Of a stretch of 64,000 nucleotides of DNA, positions 19,601 through 26,691 are shown piece by piece. This DNA is from Leptolyngbya boryana PCC 6306. Its GTDB lineage: Bacteria > Cyanobacteriota > Cyanobacteriia > Leptolyngbyales > Leptolyngbyaceae. Within the stretch, counting starts at the first letter, position 1, and each line of letters begins with the position of its first letter. The notes under the pieces were generated by a model. That model saw nothing but the letters and a program-made list of their open reading frames with translations. It had not been told where the DNA came from and made no database searches. The translations under genes and the position numbers were made by a program. Location: contig NZ_KB731325.1 of the NCBI RefSeq assembly GCF_000353285.1, positions 386,381-450,380 of the forward strand, written 5' to 3'.

Positions 19601-20876
19601 TTTCTCTAAGTTGCTCTGTGTTATTGATAAAGGTGCCGATTCCAGCAATGTTGCCCAACGGAGAGCGATACAGTGACACTAATGCACCATGCGGCAATTC
19701 TCGAAAGCAACATTCCCAGGATTGGAGTTCAGCGTGAGGTTGAGCGATCGCAGAAGGTGTGTAAATCCCTACTGTAACTGCATCCATCCACTCATGATGC
19801 AGAACTTTCGCGATCGCATCCATTACTTTCGGATGTCCTTGCATTTGCTCGAATGAATCAGCTTTGAGAATTTCGTAGATTGGATCGATGTAGAGTTCTT
19901 CTACACTTTCTTCCTCTACCTCTACTTCTTCATCAGATTCGTTACGGTTTCGTTCAGCAACAGCTAAATAATAGTCGGTTGCGTCTTTCGAGTTTGCTTG
20001 AATTTGAGCAACGGAGATCGCTTTTTCAACAAGCTTCGGCAACACTTCTTGCTGTGTGGCTTCGGGAGTGACTAAAGCAGGTTGTAACCCTCGCTTTTGT
20101 TGAGTGGTCGCAGCATAGGTTTTGTTTGCAAAGAAGAAATCAGGAACAAGTTGCACACCGACAAGCTGTGGCTTTTCTCCATTCGATCGTTGAGTTGCCT
20201 TGAATGATGAAAGTGACAGAATTGCATCGACTTGTAAGCGATCGCACCACTCACTTACCCGACAGGTTCCTTTAATCACTCCTGGAATCCCTGGTGATCC
20301 TGCTCGAAACTGAAAGGGAGAACGATTTGGATCTTTGACTTGCTTTTGACCCGGTGAATAAGCAACTGCATGAGCAAGATTAGAAGAAACTAAGCTGTAG
20401 CAGTCGCCTAATTTTTTGTGAACTTCTTGTAGTTCTGCTTCACTAAAATCATTTTCTAGTGCTTTTTGTATTTGAGGAAGTTGAGCGATTGTTGCGGCAT
20501 CGTCCAAGATCAAGATTTTGGCTTCAGATTGAATAGTAGACGCATTGGCATGAGAGAGAAATAAGCTACCGTATGCGATCGCATCACTTGATCGAGCTAC
20601 TTGACGCTGAACGAGAGCGGCTGTCTGTACATCGGTGAAATAAGCCCATTTACCATTGGCGAGAATCAGTTGCAGTTCCAACTCTCGAAACGCCCTCAAA
20701 TCGGCTGCTGTTACACCTTCGTAAATCTGTGCTGTGACATAGCGCGTTGTCCAGTCGCCGACTCGCTGTCGCTCGACCTCGATCAAATGCTCAAGCAGCG
20801 TGTGATCAACTTCTTTAGCTGCCGTATCAATTGGGCGAAGTAATTTCGCATCGTATTGAACACAGCTCAAAGCCAT
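16692..20876 (-). CDS. Putative single-chain double-psi beta-barrel RNA polymerase (RdRp/YonO-like)
   Basis: I start at the ATG at 20876 (MALSCVQYDAK), which has GAGG 6 nt upstream; the product is 1394 aa. Three motifs match the superclass that unites cellular RNA polymerase catalytic barrels, phage YonO and RNAi polymerases. First, FQFRAG..GVIKGT near 188-203 with SLSSFKAT, giving two lysines (202 and 226) as in the beta-like barrel. Second, IYLNPWSAANVLITDFDGD near 437-455, the beta'-like catalytic loop with three aspartates. Third, NPTGIVAN near 553 and then AVDSPK near 668, as in the GxIxN and AVDxPK segments of RdRps. The order and spacing fit one chain carrying both barrels. About 700 C-terminal residues are unassigned. 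No partner subunits are nearby. The template (DNA or RNA) cannot be told from sequence. Confidence 0.8.
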   Translation of the reverse strand: MALSCVQYDAKLLRPIDTAAKEVDHTLLEHLIEVERQRVGDWTTRYVTAQIYEGVTAADLRAFRELELQLILANGKWAYFTDVQTAALVQRQVARSSDAIAYGSLFLSHANASTIQSEAKILILDDAATIAQLPQIQKALENDFSEAELQEVHKKLGDCYSLVSSNLAHAVAYSPGQKQVKDPNRSPFQFRAGSPGIPGVIKGTCRVSEWCDRLQVDAILSLSSFKATQRSNGEKPQLVGVQLVPDFFFANKTYAATTQQKRGLQPALVTPEATQQEVLPKLVEKAISVAQIQANSKDATDYYLAVAERNRNESDEEVEVEEESVEELYIDPIYEILKADSFEQMQGHPKVMDAIAKVLHHEWMDAVTVGIYTPSAIAQPHAELQSWECCFRELPHGALVSLYRSPLGNIAGIGTFINNTEQLRETDAEAFRQQGVIYLNPWSAANVLITDFDGDRNAIVPGYAAISPGATVYSLQEQLQEISDPRSAYEAAQALFITAIQDATIFAPTEFPVFVAEVLDKNRPEVRPIAVNKELKIERQGTIEECAIHAANNPTGIVANLGMKIDSLYWDIAYLTPEQRPAYLQQICLHYTKVLERAAIPQPEDYETVLSSGDLQFHERLQQIVNEGHQVFQLPEQARTEAAGLVLQQVQTLLWDVKAIIAMNLQRAVDSPKSAREVAWQLHTFAATLGKYKDNALLNHRKDTDLYQSLKPGETPESVRILPTSTVDPVAQIAQSVNQHYREVVLTSRSRDVFLPLFPSREQGGFSEAQAEIARSWIDDYNATIQRAAIAQERAKIEVGPSLVIQSISGRQLRVVNLTSCDREGNSSIWQAARQGTALAFQVGLNPDWRTKTQFPYAIFFNSSQPAGFISLETVHLNQSWLQHATAKKPINIATERIKEFNFEPHMTIAQAKAAITEAAQKIARQAELLVECDRTSMAAALWHQGGQHLVIQAFHPELCQQLRSLHLQTMTVVGLQHPTNLHRGQTFSREPCAISVAVETNSESPIAGRTVLKVEGKTLAPFSTDSYQLPIGTQGEARIVPEVPAIVKAILPNGTPIKINQVQAHHFANQVWSNETVELGMKRREREGSKWSDLVLNMRDSAGHLQDLGIVSTAKDRQAVEAAFRQVSPVLKRETTIVAMLTSDIARLATVHLIPESLQLPNANSLQVRAEYSNPQGIQKQAYAIMTKNLNLGARSILLSEIEAQIGQPLNYARSHPNQEFPVTRIRSGLGGYHGREIAALWSERLIPENGRLPQSFIEAIQASHPDAEPLSEKTISGYCPSRGELFQWYQAYQLRAQTHPHDPQKLKQDQEGMAHVEAIRLRQKTEGLAQIQGQILDVSNNDFRNPAVVLSAEEYQRMQKAILYFRQASPAHTQASRICHSPSFINPIILRH

Positions 20877-20923
20877 TGCAGCCTCGCAAAAATAAAAGCT
20901 AGGCAAATTTGTGGTGTGACAAA

Positions 20924-21196
20924 CTAGAAGTCATCAGCAACAATCGGTGTGATTTCTCCACGAGCAATCCGCTCATCCATTTCCGCTGCATAAGCTTTGA
21001 AGAACGCCAGCGATTCATCAGAGACAATAGGTTCATCAACGGGGAAGTCATCAATGTGAAGTTCGCCACTTGTCAACAGATCGTCAATACTATCGCTGAA
21101 TAATAATTGATCGACTTGCTCCTGGCGGCTAGTGGGTAGGGCTGCTAGATCTGTAAAAGACTCTTTTCCCAAATTGTTCTCTGTGTTATGAGACAT
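20924..21196 (-). CDS. Acidic hypothetical protein (90 aa) upstream of polymerase-like gene
   Basis: This strongly acidic protein (QVDQLLFSDSIDDLLTSGEL, HIDDFPVDEPIVSDESLAFF) ends EITPIVADDF. It lies 47 nt upstream of the polymerase-like ATG on the same strand and is probably cotranscribed. Small acidic proteins next to nucleic-acid enzymes can be inhibitors, antitoxins or DNA mimics; nothing in the sequence decides between these. No family recognised. Confidence 0.6.
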   Translation of the reverse strand: MSHNTENNLGKESFTDLAALPTSRQEQVDQLLFSDSIDDLLTSGELHIDDFPVDEPIVSDESLAFFKAYAAEMDERIARGEITPIVADDF

Positions 21197-21548
21197 CGCG
21201 CGACCTCAATCTGAAGAAAAAACGAAGCTCGACAGTTGTAGCTATCGTAATGCATTTTTGAGGGACATCTTAGCTATGTTCCTCAAATACTGCAATGCTC
21301 TTGAGAAACTTAAGCTTTCTAAAATACATCTCGACAAGGTAAATCAGCTTAATAGAGCGATCGTCATAGATTTGCTAAACAAACTGACCTGTAATTTTTC
21401 AAACTTTGGAAAATTCTTGTTGCTAGCATGAACAGAATCGCGAGATCGCTTTTCCGTTGTCCTGTGAGAAAATATAGGAAGCGAGGATCAAGCATCCCCA
21501 TGTAGCCCAACGCAATGACCAATGTGGCAGAAAGCGAAACTTCTCTCT
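21197..21548. other. Intergenic region with one palindromic repeat
   Basis: This 352-nt gap is upstream of the 90-aa/polymerase run and should hold its promoter. It contains one copy of the 23-bp palindromic repeat (21393-21415). The rest is AT-rich with no coding frame of note. Confidence 0.5.
21393..21415. repeat. Palindromic repeat, copy 1
   Basis: Near-palindrome with half-site AATTTTTCAAA, central C and TTTGGAAAATT; one mismatch between the arms. It is preceded by ACCTGT exactly as in copy 2. Three further copies lie at 23228, 50008 and 50053. Confidence 0.75.
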
Positions 21549-21908
21549 TTATCCATTGTAATTAGCGATGACTCGTGTAATTTTTCCAGTTAAATCAACT
21601 TCCACAAGCTCACCTGCTTTTGTTCCATTTTGGTTGATGTAGTAAAACATCACACTCTGCACACCCCATAGGACATCCACCAATTCAAACCTGAGAGTTG
21701 GATACACCTCCAGCCCTTTTTTGAAATATGCACGTAACGCTATTTTACTGTTGACTGTTCCTGAAGACTCATTCAGCAACTTAGCTGCAATCGGAGACAC
21801 TAGAACAATGTCCTCATCATAGTGACTAAGAATTGCATCGAGATTGTGAGAATTCCAGGCTTGAATCCATTCTGAGGCAAGTTGATGAGCCTGTTGTTGA
21901 GTTAACAT
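21549..21908 (-). CDS. SnoaL/NTF2-like protein
   Basis: This 119-aa protein starts at the ATG at 21908 (MLTQQQAHQLASEWIQAWNS), which has CAGGAG about 6 nt upstream. The fold signature is clear: WIQAWNSHNLDAILSHYDED, then a conical beta-sheet (LRFELVDVLW, VMFYYINQNGTKAGE, VEVDLTGKITRVI). NTF2-like proteins of this size bind small ligands or act in detoxification; the substrate is unknown. It follows the cupin gene on the same strand by 23 nt and is probably cotranscribed under the MarR-type regulator. Confidence 0.8.
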   Translation of the reverse strand: MLTQQQAHQLASEWIQAWNSHNLDAILSHYDEDIVLVSPIAAKLLNESSGTVNSKIALRAYFKKGLEVYPTLRFELVDVLWGVQSVMFYYINQNGTKAGELVEVDLTGKITRVIANYNG

Positions 21909-21931
21909 TGTTGCTCCTGTAAACTGCAAGG

Positions 21932-22408
21932 TTAGTTCGAGTAGGGGCGACCATCTTTGTGGGTGAGTATCCATTCCCCGTTTGTTGATTGAGTGGCTTT
22001 GAGGTCGTCGTTGGGATATTCAACTTCATCGCCTGGGGTACGATCGCCAATCTCCAGATATGTCACCGTTTCTGGCGATCGATTCGCCAGTTGATGAGCT
22101 ATTCCGGTTCCAGCTTTGAAGCCATAGCAATCCCCTGGACTTAGCGGAAATTCTTGTTCTCCTAGCACCAAAATTGGAGATCCCGACACAATCCAAATGA
22201 ATTCATCTTGCTTGGAGTGACTGTGAATCAGAGCAGACACAGCACCTGGTAAAAGCTCTGTCAAATTGACTCCGAACTGAGTCAGCCCGAAATAGTCGCC
22301 TAATTTACGTTTCAGTCGCCCTTTGACGATCGCCGTATGGGGTTCTGGGTAGATCGTTTTGCCCATTGTTGCTGAAACAGAGTGTGCTGAAATAGGGGAC
22401 TTGTTCAC
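21932..22408 (-). CDS. Cupin-domain protein
   Basis: This 158-aa protein uses a GTG start at 22408 with GGAG about 7 nt upstream. The cupin motifs are present: SALIHSHSKQDEFIWIVSGSP (motif 1, two His and a Glu) and GDCYGFKAGTGIAHQLAN (motif 2 with the last His). A metal-binding sugar- or small-molecule-modifying or sensing role is usual; the substrate cannot be read. It is divergent from a MarR regulator and shares operators with it. Confidence 0.85.
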   Translation of the reverse strand: MNKSPISAHSVSATMGKTIYPEPHTAIVKGRLKRKLGDYFGLTQFGVNLTELLPGAVSALIHSHSKQDEFIWIVSGSPILVLGEQEFPLSPGDCYGFKAGTGIAHQLANRSPETVTYLEIGDRTPGDEVEYPNDDLKATQSTNGEWILTHKDGRPYSN

Positions 22409-22442
22409 AACGGTCTCCGATTAAATGACATTTAGACGAAAT

Positions 22443-22496
22443 AGGTCAACCATGTTGACATATTGAATTTATCCAAACATCATTTAATATGTCAAT
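22443..22496. promoter_or_regulatory. MarR-type operators in the cupin/MarR divergent promoter
   Basis: Two dyads lie in the 88-nt gap. GTCAAC-CAT-GTTGAC (22445-22459) is a perfect 15-bp palindrome, and TTGACATATT (22455-22464) pairs with AATATGTCAA (22486-22495), ending next to the MarR start. TTGACA at 22455 could also be a -35 box. Placement between divergent genes is the classical arrangement for MarR autorepression; binding itself is inferred. Confidence 0.7.
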
Positions 22497-22973
22497 ATGA
22501 TTGACCTAAATGATCTCGATCATCAGCGCGAGCAAGAACTGAATAAAGCGTTGGAAGCATTGCATTTTGCTTTTCGGGCTGTAATTGCCAAGCCCGATGC
22601 CATCCTTGCAGAGCGAGGGCTTTCGCGTGTTCATCATCGGATCTTGTATTTTGTTGGTCGTCATCCTGGCTTGAGTGTGAATAACCTACTGACCCTGCTG
22701 AACGTCAGCAAGCAGTCTTTGAACGCACCCCTCCGGCAACTGACCCAATTAGGGCTAATCGAATCAAATGCTGATGAGAACGATCGCCGAGTCAAGCGGC
22801 TGACACTGACACGACAGGGTTTGTATTTGGAGCAGAAATTGTCTGGTGATCAACGGCAACGATTCGCAAGGGTATTTGAAACTGTCGGGCAAGAAGGCGA
22901 AGCGATCTGGCATCAGGTTATGAAGCTGTTAGCAGAGGATATATTTCCTGAATCTGATGAACTAGAACTGTAA
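22497..22973 (+). CDS. MarR-family transcriptional regulator
   Basis: This 158-aa protein shows the MarR winged helix: SRVHHRILYFVGRHPGLSVNNLLTLLNVSKQSLNAPLRQLTQLGLIES, with the wing DENDRRVKRLTLTRQG and a C-terminal dimerisation helix. It lies divergent from the cupin/NTF2-like pair with palindromic sites between them, so it likely represses both until a ligand binds. The ATG at 22497 has no clear ribosome binding site and follows directly on an operator half-site. Confidence 0.9.
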   Translation: MIDLNDLDHQREQELNKALEALHFAFRAVIAKPDAILAERGLSRVHHRILYFVGRHPGLSVNNLLTLLNVSKQSLNAPLRQLTQLGLIESNADENDRRVKRLTLTRQGLYLEQKLSGDQRQRFARVFETVGQEGEAIWHQVMKLLAEDIFPESDELEL

Positions 22974-23013
22974 TGAACCGGATCTGCAACTTTTCCAGTC
23001 CCAGACCAGACCC

Positions 23014-23196
23014 TTGCTGCCGGGCGAGATCAATCAGCTAGGGTTGTGCTTTGAGAATGTCGATCATTCACTCAGAATCAGAGAAAGCGAGATCGAAATC
23101 TATGTCGATGAGCTTGATCCTCGTGTTCGATCTATGATTCAAGACGCACCGGATCAGCATGAATGCTTATGTTGGACGATTTTTCCGTCTCAATAG
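23014..23196 (+). CDS. Possible small protein or gene remnant
   Basis: This is a 60-codon frame from a TTG with no good ribosome binding site. The reading (INQLGLCFENVDHSLRIRES, EIEIYVDELDPRVRSMIQDA) looks protein-like and acidic and the frame is open upstream without an ATG, so it may be the 3' remnant of a larger gene. No family recognised. Confidence 0.3.
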   Translation: MLPGEINQLGLCFENVDHSLRIRESEIEIYVDELDPRVRSMIQDAPDQHECLCWTIFPSQ

Positions 23197-23227
23197 ACAG
23201 ATAGGTTAGCTAAATCAGCCAACCTGT

Positions 23228-23250
23228 AATTTTTCAAACTTTGGAAAAAT
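23228..23250. repeat. Palindromic repeat, copy 2
   Basis: Half-sites AATTTTTCAAA and TTTGGAAAAAT around a central C, preceded by ACCTGT as in copy 1. It lies in non-coding DNA. Confidence 0.75.
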
Positions 23251-23395
23251 TTCATTGTTGATATAGAAACTGGAGAATCAAGCTTGCTCCATGTTATACA
23301 GATTGCTTTTGTTTGCACAGGGCTTTTCTTAACTTGCTTTATTAGCGTTTACGTTGCTTGTCATCTACGAGCAACGTGGGATTTGCTTGTCAAGT

Positions 23396-23548
23396 AGTGA
23401 CAAAATAATTGCGCTTTTTAGTTCAGCAATCGGTGCGATCGTTGGTGCATAAATACTTGTAGGTGGTGCAGTACTACCACTGTTGCTGATAGCGTTGCTG
23501 ACTGGAGGATTATTTCAAATTTGGCATAGTCGCGATCGTTCTCGCTGA
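23396..23548 (+). pseudogene. Remnant of a small membrane protein
   Basis: A plus-strand frame reads SDKIIALFSSAIGAIVGA, then a TAA, then ILVGGAVLPLLLIALLTGGL and FQIWHSRDRSR before a stop. The two parts make a coherent hydrophobic protein broken by one in-frame stop and lacking a start. The rest of 22974-23723 holds nothing else I can support. Confidence 0.45.
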
Positions 23549-23723
23549 CTGTAGCACCACTCTCTCAAGGATATAACAACGATGAGCAAAAGTGCTATGT
23601 AATCTCTTAGAAAACCGTCGTATCAGAGAAGTTTTCTCCAAGGACTGAGCAAACTGGAATAGAGAATTTACCTTCATGCCGTTGCTCAGCAATTCCTCTA
23701 TGAGGAAATCTCGGGCTGCCAAA

Positions 23724-24107
23724 CTAATTCAAGCGATGGGACTGCCTCTTATAAGCGAAATAGCGACTTAAATCTTGGCTCCTAAGCATATATATCACAA
23801 TCACTGCACTAAGAACAGACAGCAGCAAACTTCCAAGCGTCAAAGCAATAGAGAGTTTTGTATTCAGCGCCACAACCATTGCAATCAGCAGCACAACCAG
23901 CACACTACAAATTCCAATGAGAAGCCACTTTGCCCAGGTACGCCCTTGCAAGACAAAGTAGATCACAATGAGAGTAAATGCGATGCGACCAAATGCCCAT
24001 CGGTCTCGCGCCAGGATCACCAAGGCAGTGTCTAGAATGCACGTTAGCACAAACATCGCGAGTAATCGATTGCGAGCTTGTAGGGCAGATGAATCAGTCT
24101 GGATCAT
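23724..24107 (-). CDS. Four-TM hypothetical membrane protein
   Basis: The ATG at 24107 (MIQTDSSALQARNRLLAM) gives 127 aa; the frame is open a further 54 codons upstream without a better start. Four hydrophobic segments are visible: AMFVLTCILDTALVIL, IAFTLIVIYFVLQG, WLLIGICSVLVVLLIAMVV and LTLGSLLLSVLSAVIVIYML. No family recognised. It stands alone between decayed sequence and a plasmid-type gene group. Confidence 0.65.
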   Translation of the reverse strand: MIQTDSSALQARNRLLAMFVLTCILDTALVILARDRWAFGRIAFTLIVIYFVLQGRTWAKWLLIGICSVLVVLLIAMVVALNTKLSIALTLGSLLLSVLSAVIVIYMLRSQDLSRYFAYKRQSHRLN

Positions 24108-24408
24108 GGCTTTACTGAAAGAAGTGAGCAATTGATCGTTACTGTACGACAGGATGAGCCTCGGAATTCTGGAAATTTGGTGAATTACCTGCGGGATCAC
24201 CTTATTTGTGAGCCGATTGGACAACAGGTTGACACAAACTTCGGATGCGGATTGAACATAGTGAGGCAAACCATTTCAACTCAAACCATGAACCGCGCCT
24301 AGCGGCAAATCTGTGAAGAAAATTAGGATTTAGAACTCAAGAGACAGCCGCCTAGCGGCGAAATCATGGGTTTGATTCTGACTCATTCATTCATTAGGAG
24401 ATTTCATT

Positions 24409-24945
24409 ATGGCTAGCAAGAAGAATTCTAATCATGCAGCAACCCTCGAAAGAGAAGCATTGCAATCTGAAGGGTCTGTGCCTGAGATCGATACCGTTGC
24501 AACTTCAGTAACAGAAGCTCCTGCTACTCAAGCTCCGACTGTTGATCGAACTGCTGAATCCCAGTTCATGGAAGCATTCTTCGGAATCATTCGTGACGAG
24601 TTTCAGAAGACATTTGGTAGACCGTTGTACAGCAGCGACATTCACTATCATGCCACTCGCTACAATCTTGGTTTGAGCTTACGAGCGCCTGCTTATCGAG
24701 TTGCTACGTACCAGCTTGAAGGGCATCTTCCGGCTGAGGCTCCTGAGTTCAAGCAGCAACGCGATCTGATCACAATGCAGTTGTTGCAAGCTGCTGGCTA
24801 CGATCCGAATGTCAAAGCCATCAACATCACGTCTGCTCAGATCAAGGCTTGGTCAGGCAACTTCCGCGCTCAAAATGGTGCGGTGTTAGATGTGCTATCA
24901 AGCCGATCTGCTCAAGCTCCGTCTGCACCAGATAAGGGCTGGTAG
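24409..24945 (+). CDS. Hypothetical protein, plasmid-type (178 aa)
   Basis: A strong ribosome binding site (TTAGGAG, about 8 nt before ATG) supports this gene. The first 50 residues are low-complexity (Ala/Thr/Pro), then a folded part FMEAFFGIIRDEFQKTFGRP, YHATRYNLGLSLRAP and LITMQLLQAAGYD. It is followed at once by a strong terminator. No function can be given; similar proteins are typical of cyanobacterial plasmid gene lists in my memory, unverified. Confidence 0.75.
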   Translation: MASKKNSNHAATLEREALQSEGSVPEIDTVATSVTEAPATQAPTVDRTAESQFMEAFFGIIRDEFQKTFGRPLYSSDIHYHATRYNLGLSLRAPAYRVATYQLEGHLPAEAPEFKQQRDLITMQLLQAAGYDPNVKAINITSAQIKAWSGNFRAQNGAVLDVLSSRSAQAPSAPDKGW

Positions 24946-24954
24946 AACCTCAAG

Positions 24955-24986
24955 AAGATTGCCTCATCTGAGGTGATCTTTTTTGT
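24955..24986 (+). terminator. Rho-independent terminator
   Basis: AAGATTGCCTCA and TGAGGTGATCTT form a 12-bp stem (with two G-U pairs) followed by TTTTTTG, starting 9 nt after the stop of the 178-aa gene. Confidence 0.85.
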
Positions 24987-25014
24987 TGATGCGATCGCAA
25001 AGGAAAGAATTGAG

Positions 25015-25137
25015 ATGCAAGAACATGAACTGCTATCTCAGCGAGAAGACCAATACTACGATTCGCTTCGCGAAGCTCCAGAGGATCGACAATACGAGAT
25101 TTACCTCGAAGAGCGATTAGGACGTTACGGGTACTAA
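25015..25137 (+). CDS. Small protein (40 aa)
   Basis: Reads MQEHELLSQREDQYYDSL, then REAPEDRQYEIYLEERLGRY and GY before TAA. AAAGGAAAG lies about 10 nt upstream of the ATG. Charged and Tyr-rich, helical by appearance, with coding-like composition. It lies just after a terminator and 62 nt before the next plus-strand gene. No family recognised. Confidence 0.5.
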   Translation: MQEHELLSQREDQYYDSLREAPEDRQYEIYLEERLGRYGY

Positions 25138-25199
25138 TTAATGTCAATGATGCCTCGTTAGCACGAGAACACTGATGTTTTCTGAAAGCAACGGTCTCA

Positions 25200-25457
25200 A
25201 TGGCTACTCTCTATATCCAATACCGCATCAGCGCTTGGCAAACGGTGAATCAAATGATCGCTGATGCAGAACAAACGACACAGACCCAACTCGATGAAGC
25301 AAGTCGGCGTGTGGCAAAGGGTGTGGTGATCAATTGGCTGATTGAAAAGACTCGCCTGCCTGTGGATTTGATTCCCGAAACGGTTCCGATGCAAGACAGT
25401 CTTCAGGCACTTCAGGCCGTTTCCCAGCTTTGTCACACCTATTTCACGACTGACTGA
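25200..25457 (+). CDS. Hypothetical protein (85 aa)
   Basis: Small mainly helical protein (WQTVNQMIADAEQTTQTQLD, VAKGVVINWLIEKTRLPVDL). It is 15 nt upstream of the 204-aa gene, so the two are probably cotranscribed. No family recognised. Confidence 0.6.
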   Translation: MATLYIQYRISAWQTVNQMIADAEQTTQTQLDEASRRVAKGVVINWLIEKTRLPVDLIPETVPMQDSLQALQAVSQLCHTYFTTD

Positions 25458-25472
25458 ATTTGGAGATCTTGT

Positions 25473-26087
25473 ATGACGAATTTTTCCATGCCTTTAGCTC
25501 ATTCTATCCCCGAAGCTGCTCGGTTTGATTGTGCAACGATCGATCAACTCGTTCAGGTCACAGTTTGCCGCTATCATTCTGCTCCTGAAGTGGCTTGTGC
25601 TTGGTACGCTCTACTTGGGACACTGGCATTAAGGCATCTGTATCCCAAATCCCAATACAGCTTCTACGCCGGAACGTTCGAGATTTTTACTAGCCCTGAC
25701 CCCGATGGATCAGGTGCTTGGTATGCACTCTGCTTTGATGCTCACCACCCTTTGATTCCGGATCTGGAGTTTCATTGCTGGATTGCTCATCCTGATCCAG
25801 GTCAATGCACCTATACCGAAATCATCGATTTCAGCGCACGGCATTTGGAGACTCGTGCACGGGAATTTGGCATTCTTTGGAATCGCGATTCTATCCCTGA
25901 CTTCATTTGGACGGATTTAGCTGGACTGGAACAGTTGAAAGTTCGGCAACTTCGCCCGATTGCGGAGCTAACCGATCGCCTCAGTCGATCGCTCATGCAG
26001 GATTTGGCATTCCGTCAAGCATGGCAAGTGTTAAAAACTTTGCTGAAAGAACAAGCGTTATTAGACTCGCTAGCACGAGGGCAATGA
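25473..26087 (+). CDS. Hypothetical protein (204 aa)
   Basis: GGAGATCTTGT before the ATG gives a good ribosome binding site. The middle has a beta-rich core with FYAGTFEIFTSPDPDGSGAW, YALCFDAHHPL and FHCWIAHPDPGQCTYTEIID, rich in Trp, His and Cys. The last 80 residues are helical. The pattern recalls small plasmid proteins of unknown function in cyanobacteria; I cannot name the family. Its stop overlaps an ATG (ATGA) of the next frame. Confidence 0.7.
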   Translation: MTNFSMPLAHSIPEAARFDCATIDQLVQVTVCRYHSAPEVACAWYALLGTLALRHLYPKSQYSFYAGTFEIFTSPDPDGSGAWYALCFDAHHPLIPDLEFHCWIAHPDPGQCTYTEIIDFSARHLETRAREFGILWNRDSIPDFIWTDLAGLEQLKVRQLRPIAELTDRLSRSLMQDLAFRQAWQVLKTLLKEQALLDSLARGQ

Positions 26088-26113
26088 GGTTCTACCTTTA
26101 TGGAGAAAGGCGA

Positions 26114-26512
26114 ATGGCACTTGAAATCTTATCAATTAGCGATCGCGATCTGCTTCAACAGATTTGGTATGAATTCGAGCAGTACAACTCTGGAATCGGT
26201 TACGTTTCCTGTGGCGTTGCAATGAATGACCATCACTATACCATCACAACCTTTCCAGATGGCTCGATGGAATCAATCATCGAAGATGTAAAAGATTCAG
26301 GAGGACTCGAAGAAAATTTAGATGCACTTGGGCAGCAGTATCGTCCTGTTCCTGCCATAGGCGGAACGCTTCTGATGAAAATTAATTGGGATGCTTCTGA
26401 GCCGATTTGCTACTGTGATCGAATCAAACTAGCTGAACTTTGGAACGGTTTGTTACACCTGCAAGGTCATTCCCCCGTTCTGATTCATTGGATTGAAGTC
26501 AATGAAGCCTAA
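26114..26512 (+). CDS. Hypothetical protein (132 aa)
   Basis: The ATG at 26114 (MALEILSISDRDLLQQIWYE) has GGAGAAAGG upstream; the ATG at 26084, overlapping the preceding stop, is the alternative. It contains YTITTFPDGSMESIIEDVKD, PVPAIGGTLLMKINWDASE and PVLIHWIEVNEA. No family recognised. Last gene of a three-gene plus-strand unit closed by a terminator. Confidence 0.65.
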   Translation: MALEILSISDRDLLQQIWYEFEQYNSGIGYVSCGVAMNDHHYTITTFPDGSMESIIEDVKDSGGLEENLDALGQQYRPVPAIGGTLLMKINWDASEPICYCDRIKLAELWNGLLHLQGHSPVLIHWIEVNEA

Positions 26513-26538
26513 CTAACCGCTCTACTGCTTGTGCTTTA

Positions 26539-26586
26539 CTCTGCGATGAAGCTCATCAAGTTTCACCGCAGAGGTTTTAATTTTTT
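26539..26586 (+). terminator. Rho-independent terminator between convergent genes
   Basis: CTCTGCG (26539-26545) pairs with CGCAGAG (26567-26573), with inner TGAA/TTCA pairs, followed by GTTTTAATTTTTT. It lies between the 132-aa gene and the convergent DUF1579 gene. Confidence 0.75.
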
Positions 26587-26691
26587 GGTTGCAATGGGCT
26601 TGCTAATACATTTTCAGAACACCCACAGTGATTTCTGAGGAAGATTGCTTGAGCGGTCAATGTCACTCAGTTCCACCCTGGTAAGTTTAGC

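Noticed and set aside
25055..25085. TTCGCTTCGCGAAGCTCC as a further copy of the interspersed repeat
   Set aside because: It shares only the palindromic core and lies within the 40-aa ORF; similarity is too weak to group it with the other four.
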